Below, piece after piece: positions 33,479-43,346 of a stretch of 64,000 nt of DNA (positions are counted from its first letter, which is position 1; every line of letters begins with the position of its first letter). Source of the stretch: Gammaproteobacteria bacterium. GTDB lineage: Bacteria > Pseudomonadota > Gammaproteobacteria > Steroidobacterales > Steroidobacteraceae. Location: contig DAHUYP010000089.1 in the NCBI GenBank assembly GCA_027315105.1, positions 46,890 through 110,889 on the forward strand, given 5' to 3'. The notes under the pieces were generated by a model. It saw nothing but the letters and a program-made list of their open reading frames with translations, was not told the DNA's origin and ran no database searches. The translations under genes were made by a program, and so were the position numbers.

Positions 33479-33669
33479 GCGCTGCGCGCGCGGGCAGCAT
33501 CGAACGGCGCGCAGATCGGCCGCGGGCTGCGGGCCGCCCAGACGCAACGCAGCACGCGGCGCTGGGCGCACCGCATCGAATTCGGGGCTAACCTGCGTCC
33601 GCCGCTGTCCACCGATCGGCCGCTCATCCGTTCTAGCGGTATCTGTAATCCTCGAGCGAGGCGGACGAC

Positions 33670-34206
33670 ATGAAGAATCGGCATCGAATCCAATGGCTCA
33701 TGGCGGCGGTGGCCGCGACCGGGGTCGCGGGCGCCGTCATGGCGCAGACGGGCAGTGGCCCGGATACTGCGGCTTCCAATCCCGAGAACGTCGCTCCAGG
33801 CCCGGACGGCGCGACTCCCGGCGGCAACGCACCGATGCGGCATCACTGGCACCACCGGCACATGATGCTCTCCGCCGGCCTGCTGCGTGCATTCCACCAG
33901 ATGGACCTGAGTCCGCAGCAGCGCCAGAACGTCAAGAGCATCCTGGCCGCCGTCCGTCAGCAGGCGATGGCACAACGCCAGGCCGCCGGCGCGCCGGACT
34001 TCACGGTGTTGTCCAATCCCGGCGATCCGAACTACCCGGCGGCGCTGCAGGTCCTGCAGGCGCGGGTCGCGCAGCGCATCCAGCGGGCCAGTGAGACCGA
34101 GCTGCAGCTCTACAACGTGCTGACGCCGGAGCAGAAGGCGCAGCTGCCGCAGGTGTTGGCCGACATCAAGGCCAGGAAAGCGCAGCGCGCCGGCGGCCCG
34201 GCCTGA
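33670..34206 (+). CDS. Spy/CpxP-like periplasmic protein
   Basis: Signal peptide, HHWHHRHMM, DLSPQQRQNVKSIL, LTPEQKAQLPQVL (LTxxQ-like). Confidence 0.6.
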   Translation: MKNRHRIQWLMAAVAATGVAGAVMAQTGSGPDTAASNPENVAPGPDGATPGGNAPMRHHWHHRHMMLSAGLLRAFHQMDLSPQQRQNVKSILAAVRQQAMAQRQAAGAPDFTVLSNPGDPNYPAALQVLQARVAQRIQRASETELQLYNVLTPEQKAQLPQVLADIKARKAQRAGGPA

Positions 34207-34213
34207 CGCGCCC

Positions 34214-34290
34214 TGCTCGCCGTGCGGGCCGCCCCTGCAGGCCCGCGCGGCCCGGCAGATCCACGAACTGCCGCAGGCTGGCGGCCGGCG
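34214..34290 (-). repeat. Partial copy of the 3' end of the DUF4404 gene at 51117..51192
   Basis: Near-identical ~76 bp, encodes ASLRQFVDLPGRAGL in both. Confidence 0.85.
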
Positions 34291-34340
34291 TCTGTGCATG
34301 GCTGGTTCCTCCATGACCTTGGTCCCATGCCACATTGGGC

Positions 34341-35306
34341 TCACGCTGGAGGGGACTTCGAATACGCGGCGTAGAGCGCATCGAACGTCGTTGTCATCAC
34401 GCTCAACAGTGCACCGTCATCATTGGGCTGCAACGCCCTGGCGCCTGCCATGATCGATGCGACTCCTGGGGCTTCTGCCACGGGGATGCCACCCACGTCG
34501 AGGTAATGCACGAGCGCACCGAGACGCGCAAGTCCCGGATCGAGTTCGAGCCCGAAGCTCGCGAGCAGCACCTCGAACGTGACCCGGGTCCCCACGTGCG
34601 TGAATTCCGCGCCGTCGAAGTCGAACCCGATCGCAGAATTCGGACAGCCCTCGATGCGCTCGAGCCAGAGGAACTTCGCCTTCCGGTCAATGAAGCGGCG
34701 AATGAGCCACGCCGACGCGACACGATCGATCCACAGCCGCTCGCGAGTCGCCCAGGTGCGGCCCCGATATTCTCGCGCGCGGCGGCGCGTGATTTCCCGA
34801 TCCGAGGCGCCCGGTTCATCGGGCGCGAAACGTGCGTCGAGCAAGGTCTGCGCATCCTGCAAGGCTTCTTCCATCTGCTCGCGCGGTTTGCCTGGAAAGA
34901 AGTCCCTCCCGATGAGCGCCGAGACCTCGCGCCGCAGCGCCGCCAGCCGCTGCCGCGCCTCCGGCTCGGAGAGCTTTCCGAACTCCCGCTTGAAGGCGGT
35001 GAGCCGAGCGGCCGCCTTGGCGTAGTCGCCCGTTCGATCGAACAGCGCACGGAAACTCTCCCCCTGTGCCGGCGAATCGGCACGGACGTGCAAGAGGTGC
35101 GCCATGCCCCCGCCCGAATGGATCTCCCTGACCTGCTCCGAGAATGCGCGCCGCGCGGTGACCGAGTTCGGCAGGAGGTACACGCCGTCGCGCAGCAACT
35201 CGGCACCGGCCGCCTTGAGAGCACGCCACAGCCGCATGCGCAGTTTCGGCTTGTGGCCGGGCAGATTGGTGATCAGGAGAAGCCAGGTTGCGGACTCAGG
35301 TGGCAT
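34341..35306 (-). CDS. chrB: Chromate resistance protein ChrB
   Basis: WLLLITNLPGHKPKLRMRLWRALKAAGAELLRDGVYLLP...RLWIDRVASAWLIRRFIDRKAKFLW. Confidence 0.85.
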   Translation of the reverse strand: MPPESATWLLLITNLPGHKPKLRMRLWRALKAAGAELLRDGVYLLPNSVTARRAFSEQVREIHSGGGMAHLLHVRADSPAQGESFRALFDRTGDYAKAAARLTAFKREFGKLSEPEARQRLAALRREVSALIGRDFFPGKPREQMEEALQDAQTLLDARFAPDEPGASDREITRRRAREYRGRTWATRERLWIDRVASAWLIRRFIDRKAKFLWLERIEGCPNSAIGFDFDGAEFTHVGTRVTFEVLLASFGLELDPGLARLGALVHYLDVGGIPVAEAPGVASIMAGARALQPNDDGALLSVMTTTFDALYAAYSKSPPA

Positions 35307-35414
35307 GTCGCATATAATACGATAGCGTTATACCTATGACTCACCTTCTGCAGGCTGCCGCGAAGAGCGGTCTGGCGGCGGAAATCGGCTGTACTCGGGC
35401 CTGGTGACCCTCCC

Positions 35415-37070
35415 ATGCAACGCAAGATCTGGAACTGCACCGCTTTGGCCCTGCTGATGATCGGTGCGTTGACCGCCATCGGAGCTGCGATCTTGCTCGA
35501 GCGCGGATTCCGCGCCACCACCGAGCCTTCCCGGGTCGAACTCTTCGTCGCGCGGAGCTTGCGCAATCTAGCCATTCCAGCCCGCGAGCGAGCCGCGCAA
35601 AATCCGCTGGCCGCGAACGCCGAGAACCTGCAGGCTGGCCGTGAGGAGTTTCTCGCACGGTGTGCGGGTTGCCACGGGCCCGATGGCTCTGGCCTGACGC
35701 CCGTCGGCCGCAACCTCTATCCCCGCGTGCCGGATCTGCGCGCAAGCGTGACGCAGGGCCTGACGGACGGAGAGATCCGTTACTTCATCGAGAATGGCGT
35801 GCAGCTCACAGGCATGCCTGCGTGGGGAAACATCTACCGGCACTCGATCGACAGGAGCTGGAATCTCGTCCTGTTCATCCGCAGTTTGAGACATCCGGTC
35901 GGCCTGGAGGCCGCTGCCCTGACCGCGAGCCTCGACAGCGCACACTATGTCGGCTCGCACGCCTGCGAGAGATGCCATACCGGGATCTATCAGCGCTGGC
36001 AGGCGACGCCGATGGCCAACATCGTGCGCGATCCGCGTACGCACCCCGAGGCCATCATCGCGAAGCTCGATACGAATACGGTCAGCCCGTTCACACTGGA
36101 CCAAGTGGCCTTCGTTTATGGAAGCCTGTGGAAGCAGCGCTTCTTCACGAAGATCGGTGAGGACTACTACCCGCTGCCCGTCCAGTGGGAGATCGCGAAT
36201 CATCACTGGAGCAAGTATGCGGTGCCCGCCAGCGGCGCGGACTGGTGGGCGAAATTCTATCCGCCCGATAACCTGCATCGAGCGACAGGCCCGACCTGTG
36301 ATGGCTGCCACTCCGTCGGCTACGATATCCACACCAAGCAGGTCGCAGAGTGGAATGTGGGCTGCGAGCGCTGTCACGGCCCGGGCAGTACCCACGTGTC
36401 GGACCCACGGATCGGCAACATCTTCAACCCCGCACGCGCGGGTTACGTCGCCGCGAGCGACACGTGCATCCAGTGTCATTCGCAGGGGCGACCGTTGGCC
36501 GACCAGATCGAGGGCAAGTACTACGATTGGCCGGTGGGCTTTCGAGTGGGCATGAGGCTCCAGGACTTCTGGCAGCTCGAAGCGCACACCCTCGGGCAGA
36601 CCGACTTCTACTACTTCGCCGACGGTACGGCGCACAAGAACCGCATGCAGGGCAACGACTTCGTGCAAAGCGTCATGTACCGACGCGGCATCACCTGCTT
36701 CGACTGTCATGACGTGCACGGCACCGGCAATTATGCGCAGCTGCGCAAGCCCCCCGAGACGCTGTGCCTGGACTGCCACGGTCCGCTGTCAGCAAATGGT
36801 CCACGGACCGCGACGCTCGAGGAGCACACGCACCACAAGGCCGGCAGCCCCGGCAGCCAGTGCGTGGTCTGCCACATGCCGGCGATCGAGTCGGAAGGCG
36901 TTCCGAATAGCTTCGTGCACGCCCACACGTTCAGGTTCATTACCCCGGCCATGACCGTGCGCGACGGAATTCCAAATCCGTGTACCTCGTGTCACACCGA
37001 GAAGTCACCGACATGGGCCACCGATCGGCTGCGCCAATGGGCGGAGCGCTCGCCGTGGCGAGTCGAATAG
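35415..37070 (+). CDS. Multiheme c-type cytochrome, 9 CxxCH motifs
   Basis: CAGCH, CERCH, CDGCH, CERCH, CIQCH, CFDCH, CLDCH, CVVCH, CTSCH counted in the translation. Confidence 0.9.
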   Translation: MQRKIWNCTALALLMIGALTAIGAAILLERGFRATTEPSRVELFVARSLRNLAIPARERAAQNPLAANAENLQAGREEFLARCAGCHGPDGSGLTPVGRNLYPRVPDLRASVTQGLTDGEIRYFIENGVQLTGMPAWGNIYRHSIDRSWNLVLFIRSLRHPVGLEAAALTASLDSAHYVGSHACERCHTGIYQRWQATPMANIVRDPRTHPEAIIAKLDTNTVSPFTLDQVAFVYGSLWKQRFFTKIGEDYYPLPVQWEIANHHWSKYAVPASGADWWAKFYPPDNLHRATGPTCDGCHSVGYDIHTKQVAEWNVGCERCHGPGSTHVSDPRIGNIFNPARAGYVAASDTCIQCHSQGRPLADQIEGKYYDWPVGFRVGMRLQDFWQLEAHTLGQTDFYYFADGTAHKNRMQGNDFVQSVMYRRGITCFDCHDVHGTGNYAQLRKPPETLCLDCHGPLSANGPRTATLEEHTHHKAGSPGSQCVVCHMPAIESEGVPNSFVHAHTFRFITPAMTVRDGIPNPCTSCHTEKSPTWATDRLRQWAERSPWRVE

Positions 37071-37227
37071 TTCGATTCGCTCGACGAGGTGTGCGAACTC
37101 CTCGAGCGCCGTCTCTTATAGGGGTAAGTTTTGAAACATCATGCCGCTCCGTATAAATCAAAGATTTGTGTGTTTCATAAGTCGGTTTCGTAATTAATCA
37201 TCATTTCCACAGGGCAAGACTCCGGTT

Positions 37228-37560
37228 TTGACTCAAGAAGAAGCGCGCACGCTGCTGCATTCGATCGACGCGGCGTCCGTGATCGGACTTCAGGACCGGG
37301 CGCTCATGGCGATGGTGATCCACGCCTTCGGTCGGGTTGGAGCCGTCATCAATATGCGGGTCGAGGACTGCTACAGCCAGGGTCGGCGCGGTTGGGTGCG
37401 GCTACACGAGAAGGGAGGTAAGCAGCACGAGATGCCCTGCAATCACAATCTCGAGGCGTATTTCGACGCGAACATAGCGGCGACCGGTATTGGCGAGGAC
37501 CGCAAAGACTACCTGTTTCGCACCGTGCGTGGGCGCAGCGGCGCCCTGACTCCGGCTCCG
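37228..37560 (+). pseudogene. Tyrosine recombinase/integrase, catalytic-domain fragment
   Basis: LTQEEARTLLHSI...LQDRALMAMVIHAFGRVGAVINMRVEDCYSQGRRGWVRLHEKGGKQHEMPCNHNLE; lacks the C-terminal catalytic Tyr region. Confidence 0.75.
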
Positions 37561-37566
37561 CCGCGA

Positions 37567-38868
37567 TCATCGGCCCTGCATGCTGGCCATCAATGCGGCG
37601 ATCCTGATCGTCGCGAAGCTGGAAAAAGTGTCGGCGACCGCATAGGGCAGGATGATCTGGTCCTCGTGCCGCATCGCTCCGCACGTGTAGACGACGTTCG
37701 GCACATAGCCTTCCCGCTCGGAGGGTTCGGGCTTGATCAGCGGCTCGCGCGCGCTGGCGATAACCCGGGAAGGATTGCTCTTGTCGAGCAGCACCGCGCC
37801 GATCGAATATTTTCGCACCGGACCGACGCCGTGGGTCAGCAGCAGCCAGCCCTCGTCGATCTCGATCGGCGAGCCGCAGTTACCGATCTGCACGAACTCC
37901 CATGGGAATCGGGGCTTCAGGATGGCGACGCCCCCGTTCCATGAGTACAAGTCATCCGAATACAGCAGATACAGGTTCTCATTGTCCTGGCGGGCGATCA
38001 TGGCGTACCGGCCGTCGATGCGGCGGGGAAACAGGGCCATGCCCTTGTTGCTCGCGGCATCTCCCCGCAGCGGCGACATCCGGAACGACAGGAAGTCGCG
38101 GGTCTGGAGCAACTCCGACCTGATCGCCCGTCCACTGTACGCGGTGTACGTCGCGTAGTAGATCCTGTCGCCGTCGTCGTCGAATTCCACGAAGCGGGCG
38201 TCCTCGACGCCGTTGGATTGCAGATCGGTGACCGGGAAGATCACCCGCTCGCTGATGTCCTCGTCGGGCCCGAAGATCAGCTCGACCTCGTCCCCGTCCG
38301 GGCCGGATATCCGGCTTGTCACTTTCGGAATGGATGCCAGACGGGCGGTCGGATCGATGCTCACGCTGCCATCTGCCGCGATGCACCCGGAGCGAAACGT
38401 CAGCGAGGAGACATGTCCTTCCCCGACCGCCCGCAGGCTCAGGATGAAGCGTCGCCCACCCGCCGGCGCGCCGGATTGATCCAGATGCGCGACGATGCTC
38501 GGATTGAACAACGCCGCCGCTTCGAAGGAATACTCGTGCAGGAAGTAGGCGCCGACCAGCCGGCGCTGTTCCCGCGTGAAGCTCGCATGGGCCGTCAGCG
38601 CGTCTTCCATTTCATCGGCGCGCGCTTCGAATATCTGCAACAGATTGCGGTGGCGCCCCTGAAAATTCTCGAGCACCTCGGCCAGTTGGCTGGCGACGGT
38701 GGCGGCATCGAGGGCCAGGACCCGGTTGACGATATGGTTCGCCCGCGACTTGTCGGTGGCGTGGAGATCCCGCGGTTCGGTCGCCGGCTTGAATTGGCGC
38801 ACGACCACTCGGGCCGGATCCGGGCGCAGGTACAAGCCCTGCCGGTTCAGAAACGGAGCTGGTGACAA
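37567..38868 (-). CDS. Glycoside hydrolase family 130 (mannosyl-phosphorylase-like)
   Basis: FNPSIVAHLDQSG, GVEDARFVEFDDDGDRIYYATYTAYSG, NCGSPIEIDEGWLLLTHGVGPVRKYSIGAVLLD. Confidence 0.85.
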   Translation of the reverse strand: MSPAPFLNRQGLYLRPDPARVVVRQFKPATEPRDLHATDKSRANHIVNRVLALDAATVASQLAEVLENFQGRHRNLLQIFEARADEMEDALTAHASFTREQRRLVGAYFLHEYSFEAAALFNPSIVAHLDQSGAPAGGRRFILSLRAVGEGHVSSLTFRSGCIAADGSVSIDPTARLASIPKVTSRISGPDGDEVELIFGPDEDISERVIFPVTDLQSNGVEDARFVEFDDDGDRIYYATYTAYSGRAIRSELLQTRDFLSFRMSPLRGDAASNKGMALFPRRIDGRYAMIARQDNENLYLLYSDDLYSWNGGVAILKPRFPWEFVQIGNCGSPIEIDEGWLLLTHGVGPVRKYSIGAVLLDKSNPSRVIASAREPLIKPEPSEREGYVPNVVYTCGAMRHEDQIILPYAVADTFSSFATIRIAALMASMQGR

Positions 38869-38905
38869 GACGTCCTCGGCTTGACTGGGCGGAGTCTAAT
38901 GGGAT

Positions 38906-41191
38906 TCAGGCGCGCAAAGCGCGAAAGGGCGCGGGTTTCGTGCGCTGCTCGCTCACGCGGGCAAGCTCGCGCATCTCGGCGAGACCGAGGAGGTAGCAGA
39001 CCACGGACTCGCCGCCCTTGTTCTCATTCGCGCGGTCGGGATGCAGTCCGTCGCGACAGCTGCCCGATTCCGGGTCGATCAGCGGCGAGGACAGATCGTT
39101 GCGGCCGAGAAACCAGGCAAATGCCCGCTCGGCGTGCGTCTTCCACTCGAGATCACCGTCCACACGCCAGGCTGCCAGGCAGGCCGAGATCGCGGCGGCG
39201 GCTTCCAGGGGCTGCTGATCGAACGCCCGTGGCGGCTTGCGCTGCTCGCCGAAACTGTCGGAACCGACCGGCCGGAAGACGCCTGACTGCGCTGTCTGCA
39301 GTGCCATAAGCCAATGCAATGATCTCAAGCCGGCGGCGACGTATCCGGGCGCGCCGATGGCGATGCCCGTGGCGATCAGGGCCTGCGGCAGGCGCGCGTT
39401 GTCGTAGGCCAGCCCTTCCTCGAACCACACCCAATCCGGCGTCTCGATCGATGTCAGGATGGACATCAGCCGCTCGGCCAGCAGATGTCGCAGCTTCCGG
39501 GCCGTGGAATCCTCCGGGGCCGCAAGGCAATAGGCGTCCAGTCCGAGCAGCGTGAAGGCCCACGCTCGCGGCGAGCTGAAATGCTCCACGCTCGGCGCGG
39601 CCGCGGCGAACAGGGAGGCGGCCCATCGCCGGCGCGAGCGACTGGCATCGATGCGTGCGCATTGGCCCAACGCCCAGAGCACCCGTCCGTGACTGTCCTC
39701 GGAGCCCATGTCCTCGAGCCAGCGGCGATCGAAGCTCATGAAGTTGCGAAACCGCCGGTTGTCGGGATTCCACGCATTCTGAACGAAGGCCGCCAGGCGC
39801 GCCGTGAGGGCGTCGGGCAGGCGCTGCTCACCCGGGGCATTGAGGGCGCACGCCACCAGCAGCGCGCGCGCGTTGTCGTCGACGCAATAGCCGTGCGCGC
39901 GATCGGGCACCGATTGGACCGCGTGCTGGAACAGCCCGGTGTCGTCGCACATCGACAGAAAGTGGCCCAGTGGCATCGGCGGTGCGGTCGGGCCGTCGGG
40001 CAGGAGGATGCTTTCGCCCGGGCGCGCCAGCACCGTGAGCGGATGCCTGCGCCGGGCCTTCTCACAGGCGGCAAGGTAGCGCGCCCCGGTTCGCTCCCAG
40101 GTCATCGAGCGGCTGCTCGAGTAAGCGTGCTTTCGCATGGCCTGTCGCCGGGCATCGTCGGTGAGCAATCCCGAGACTTCGGTGCCGATGGACTTGGTGT
40201 CGCCAAACGGCACCAGGATGCCGCGCCCGTCCGCCAGCAGCTCGCGCGCGTGCCAATAGGGCGTTGACACGACCGCCTTGCCCAGCCCAAAACTGTAGGC
40301 CAAGGTGCCGGAGGTCATCTGCGCTTCATTCAGATAGGGCGTGACGTAGACGTCGCACATCGAGATGAAGTCGAGCAATGTCGCCTGGTCGACGAAGCGG
40401 TTGAGAAAAACGACGTGTTCCTCGACGCCGACGGCTCGCACGCGCGCCGTCAGACGGTCCCGGTAGGCCTCGCCTTCACGCCTGACGAGGTTGGGATGGG
40501 TCGCGCCGAGCACGACGTAGACCGCGTCGGGGCGACGCTGCAGGATCAACGGCATGGCATCGATCATGACTTCGATGCCCTTGTTGGGAGAGAGCAGACC
40601 GAACGTCAGAATGACGGCTTTGCGCTCGAAGCCGAGCCTGGCCTTCGCCGCATCGGGTTCGGCGAAAGCGGAGTCAGGAATCCCATGCGGGATGACCTCG
40701 ATCTTTTCCGCCGGCACGGCGTACACGGTGCGCAACAATTCCCGCCCCTTCTCGGCCATGACGATGACCTTCGACGAGACGTCGACGATGCCGTTCAGGA
40801 CGGCGCGCTGCGCCGGCCTGGGCTCGGCAAGCACCGTGTGCAGCGTCGTCACGAGCGGCATGGTCAGCCGCGAGAGCAGCGCCATGATGTGGCTGCCGGC
40901 CTCGCCGCCGAAGATGCCGAACTCATGCTGCAGACAGACGGCGTCGAACCGCCCCGCATTCAGGAACTCGGCGGCGGGCGCGTATTCTTCCAGCTTCTCG
41001 TCGTTGATTTGCAGGCGAACTGCGCTCGGATAGTCGTAGACATGACCATGGTCTGTCATCGCCACGATGGCGGCCTGCACGTCCGCGCGTGACCCGGCAA
41101 TGGCGTGTTGCAGATCGGTCGTGAAGGTGGCGATTCCGCAGCGGCGCGGAAGCGAATTGCCGATGAATGCCAGACGGCTGAGTGGGGTCAA
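38906..41191 (-). CDS. GT4-family glycosyltransferase with large C-terminal helical domain
   Basis: 761 aa; LTFGLLSPNKGIEVMIDAMP and YVTPYLNEAQMTSGTLAYSFGLGKAVVSTPYWHA. Confidence 0.88.
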   Translation of the reverse strand: MTPLSRLAFIGNSLPRRCGIATFTTDLQHAIAGSRADVQAAIVAMTDHGHVYDYPSAVRLQINDEKLEEYAPAAEFLNAGRFDAVCLQHEFGIFGGEAGSHIMALLSRLTMPLVTTLHTVLAEPRPAQRAVLNGIVDVSSKVIVMAEKGRELLRTVYAVPAEKIEVIPHGIPDSAFAEPDAAKARLGFERKAVILTFGLLSPNKGIEVMIDAMPLILQRRPDAVYVVLGATHPNLVRREGEAYRDRLTARVRAVGVEEHVVFLNRFVDQATLLDFISMCDVYVTPYLNEAQMTSGTLAYSFGLGKAVVSTPYWHARELLADGRGILVPFGDTKSIGTEVSGLLTDDARRQAMRKHAYSSSRSMTWERTGARYLAACEKARRRHPLTVLARPGESILLPDGPTAPPMPLGHFLSMCDDTGLFQHAVQSVPDRAHGYCVDDNARALLVACALNAPGEQRLPDALTARLAAFVQNAWNPDNRRFRNFMSFDRRWLEDMGSEDSHGRVLWALGQCARIDASRSRRRWAASLFAAAAPSVEHFSSPRAWAFTLLGLDAYCLAAPEDSTARKLRHLLAERLMSILTSIETPDWVWFEEGLAYDNARLPQALIATGIAIGAPGYVAAGLRSLHWLMALQTAQSGVFRPVGSDSFGEQRKPPRAFDQQPLEAAAAISACLAAWRVDGDLEWKTHAERAFAWFLGRNDLSSPLIDPESGSCRDGLHPDRANENKGGESVVCYLLGLAEMRELARVSEQRTKPAPFRALRA

Positions 41192-41504
41192 TGGCTTCTC
41201 CCTTGGGCGGGCCGACGAATGGGCCGTCGCACGGCGGGAACGGGATAGCCGCGAAACAGGGCGGATCGAAGAAAGGGCACTTGGCCCATGTACAGTCTAC
41301 CGCAGACGCGCACTCGCCTCGGTACGCAAACGCACGCAGGGGACTCGAACCCGGGTAAGTGCCGGAAAAGGATGGGAATTGGTGGCGGGAGAGAGGGATG
41401 GGTTTCCCCTCTTCTCGCCAACCCGTGAAAAGCTAGTTTTTCCGCGACTTGAACGATTTGAGTATGCGCCATGTGGAACATTCGTGTGTCCCACTCGCGC
41501 TTGT

Positions 41505-41580
41505 CACCTTCGATCAGAATCGGCGGTCACGTTCAAACGGAATCAGCGGTCAACTTAGTCCGGAATACGCACCTGCCGCT
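41505..41580. repeat. Possible IS terminal remnant (IS21-like multiple end repeats)
   Basis: CAGAATCGGCGGTCACGTTCAAACGGAATCAGCGGTCAAC: two imperfect direct repeats. Confidence 0.4.
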
Positions 41581-41746
41581 TTGATGCAAACGGCAGCCGC
41601 TCGTCTATCCTTTACTCAAGCGCCTTCAGCGGCAGAGTGCAGCAACCCGTGGGCCACATTGGGTCACAACGCTAAGCCGACGGCTATCCTGCCTTGCTTG
41701 GATTTTGGCACCTGACCACCAACGGAGCGCCGGCCGCGCCCTCGCG

Positions 41747-42019
41747 CTAGGCGATTGGTTTCAGCTCTCCGTAGAAGTCTCGAACGCAGCGATCGCAGAT
41801 GCCGGCATCACCGGCGGTGAACAGTTGCTGCACCGCATCGGGAGATCTGCCACAAAAGGAACATCGAAGTGCATCCTCCTGCTCCTTCATGTATCGCGCA
41901 GCATCTTGCTCGGTTATCTTTGCGTCGATCCACTTGCCCAATAGTCCTTTGTACTCACGGTCCGCACGCGCCTTGGCGTCCGCACGTCTGCGGCCGTGGC
42001 GAGCGCGACATCTCACCAA
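41747..42019 (-). CDS. Small protein with stand-alone ClpX-type C4 zinc finger
   Basis: LRCSFCGRSPDAVQQLFTAGDAGICDRCVRDF resembles the ClpX ZBD. Confidence 0.6.
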   Translation of the reverse strand: MVRCRARHGRRRADAKARADREYKGLLGKWIDAKITEQDAARYMKEQEDALRCSFCGRSPDAVQQLFTAGDAGICDRCVRDFYGELKPIA

Positions 42020-42105
42020 CGGACTCGATATCGATCGCTACGCGCGAATCTCATCCTGCTGCCGACTCCGGCTACCAGATTCCGCGGGCTTCGGACCGTC
42101 CCCGA

Positions 42106-42903
42106 TCAGAGGGCATAGTGGACCACCATGCGTGCGGTGCGTGGGCGTGCCGACCACTGCACGAATGCTTCGCACACCCGTTTTCCGGCGGCGCCGTCCG
42201 CGAGCTCAGCCGGCTGCTCTGCGAAGCGCGCCTGCTCGGTCTCCTGTCCCGGTATCGCGCGGCTGGCGCTCCAGGGTCCGGCCGCGTCGTCTGCGCGGAC
42301 GTACAGCTCGACGTCCGTGAGCTTGGCATCTGTCGGAATCGTCGCGCACAGCGTGACCGGAGAGGCATCCCGCTCCGAGCACGGGCCGGGCGAGGGCTGC
42401 GGCGACGGGTTGGCGGATGCAGGGGCGGACGCCGCTGCAGGGCTGGGCGACGCCGGCGTGCCGATGCCCGCCTGCAGCCTGCAGGGCGCCACGGTCGCAA
42501 GGACCGCGACTCCCTCGGCACCGATGCGCCGCAGAATCCCGGCTTCGATCTCCGCATGGACCGCCGCGCGCGACTGGCCGAGCTCGGCGTTGGTGCGACT
42601 CGCCTCGGCAAGCCGCTCACGCAGGTCCCGCTGCAACGCCTGCTGCGCGACCCGCTCGTACTCGTGCAGCCATTGGGCGACGGCGAATCCGCCGACGGCG
42701 GCGCCGCCGAGCATCGCGATCATCAGCATCGGCAGCAGGCGACTCTTGCGGCGGGATAGTGCGGAAGACTGGGTTCTCGCTGCGAATTCCTTCGCAAGCG
42801 AGGTGCGCAGCTGCACCAGCGACGTCAATACCGTCGCGCCGGCAGCAATGATGGCGGCGAGCAAACCGTCCGACATGGATGTCTCCGCCCCCAACGCTAC
42901 CAC
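42106..42903 (-). CDS. Hypothetical membrane-anchored protein
   Basis: Two TM stretches then coiled region and Pro/Ala-rich linker. Confidence 0.4.
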   Translation of the reverse strand: MVALGAETSMSDGLLAAIIAAGATVLTSLVQLRTSLAKEFAARTQSSALSRRKSRLLPMLMIAMLGGAAVGGFAVAQWLHEYERVAQQALQRDLRERLAEASRTNAELGQSRAAVHAEIEAGILRRIGAEGVAVLATVAPCRLQAGIGTPASPSPAAASAPASANPSPQPSPGPCSERDASPVTLCATIPTDAKLTDVELYVRADDAAGPWSASRAIPGQETEQARFAEQPAELADGAAGKRVCEAFVQWSARPRTARMVVHYAL

Positions 42904-43346
42904 GACGATGCGGCCGCGGACCGCGCAGCCGCGGCTGCGCTCGTGGTTTTGCGAAACCCGTCACACGGCAGGCAGGCCCGCTGTCTGCGTCCGGCGACGG
43001 CAGGCTGGGCATAAGCCGGCGGTTGCGCCACGGGGTGATCGCAACGATCCGTGGCGCCGGGCGCCCTGACCCCTCATTCCCTATCTGGCCGGATCCGCGA
43101 CCGACACGCTGGCGGGCGCGCTCGATCCCACCAGCCCGTGGCTGACCTCGATCTTCGCGACCGCGGCAAGCTTCGGCGGCGCCAGTTCGCTGCTATGGAT
43201 CGGCGGTGTGGCGGCGCGCCGACGGCTACCGCCGCCCGGACCCGGAAATATTCCGGTGCGGGATGCTCGCTGGCTGCTGCGAACGGGAATGCGCGGGGCT
43301 AATATCATGCGCAGCAGGCGCTCAACGTCCTTCCGGAGGGGGCTTC

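Noticed and set aside
41339-41353. tRNA-like T-arm GGTTCGAGTCCC on the minus strand
   Set aside because: No acceptor, D- or anticodon-arm can be built around it; a chance match or a tRNA 3' scrap at most.
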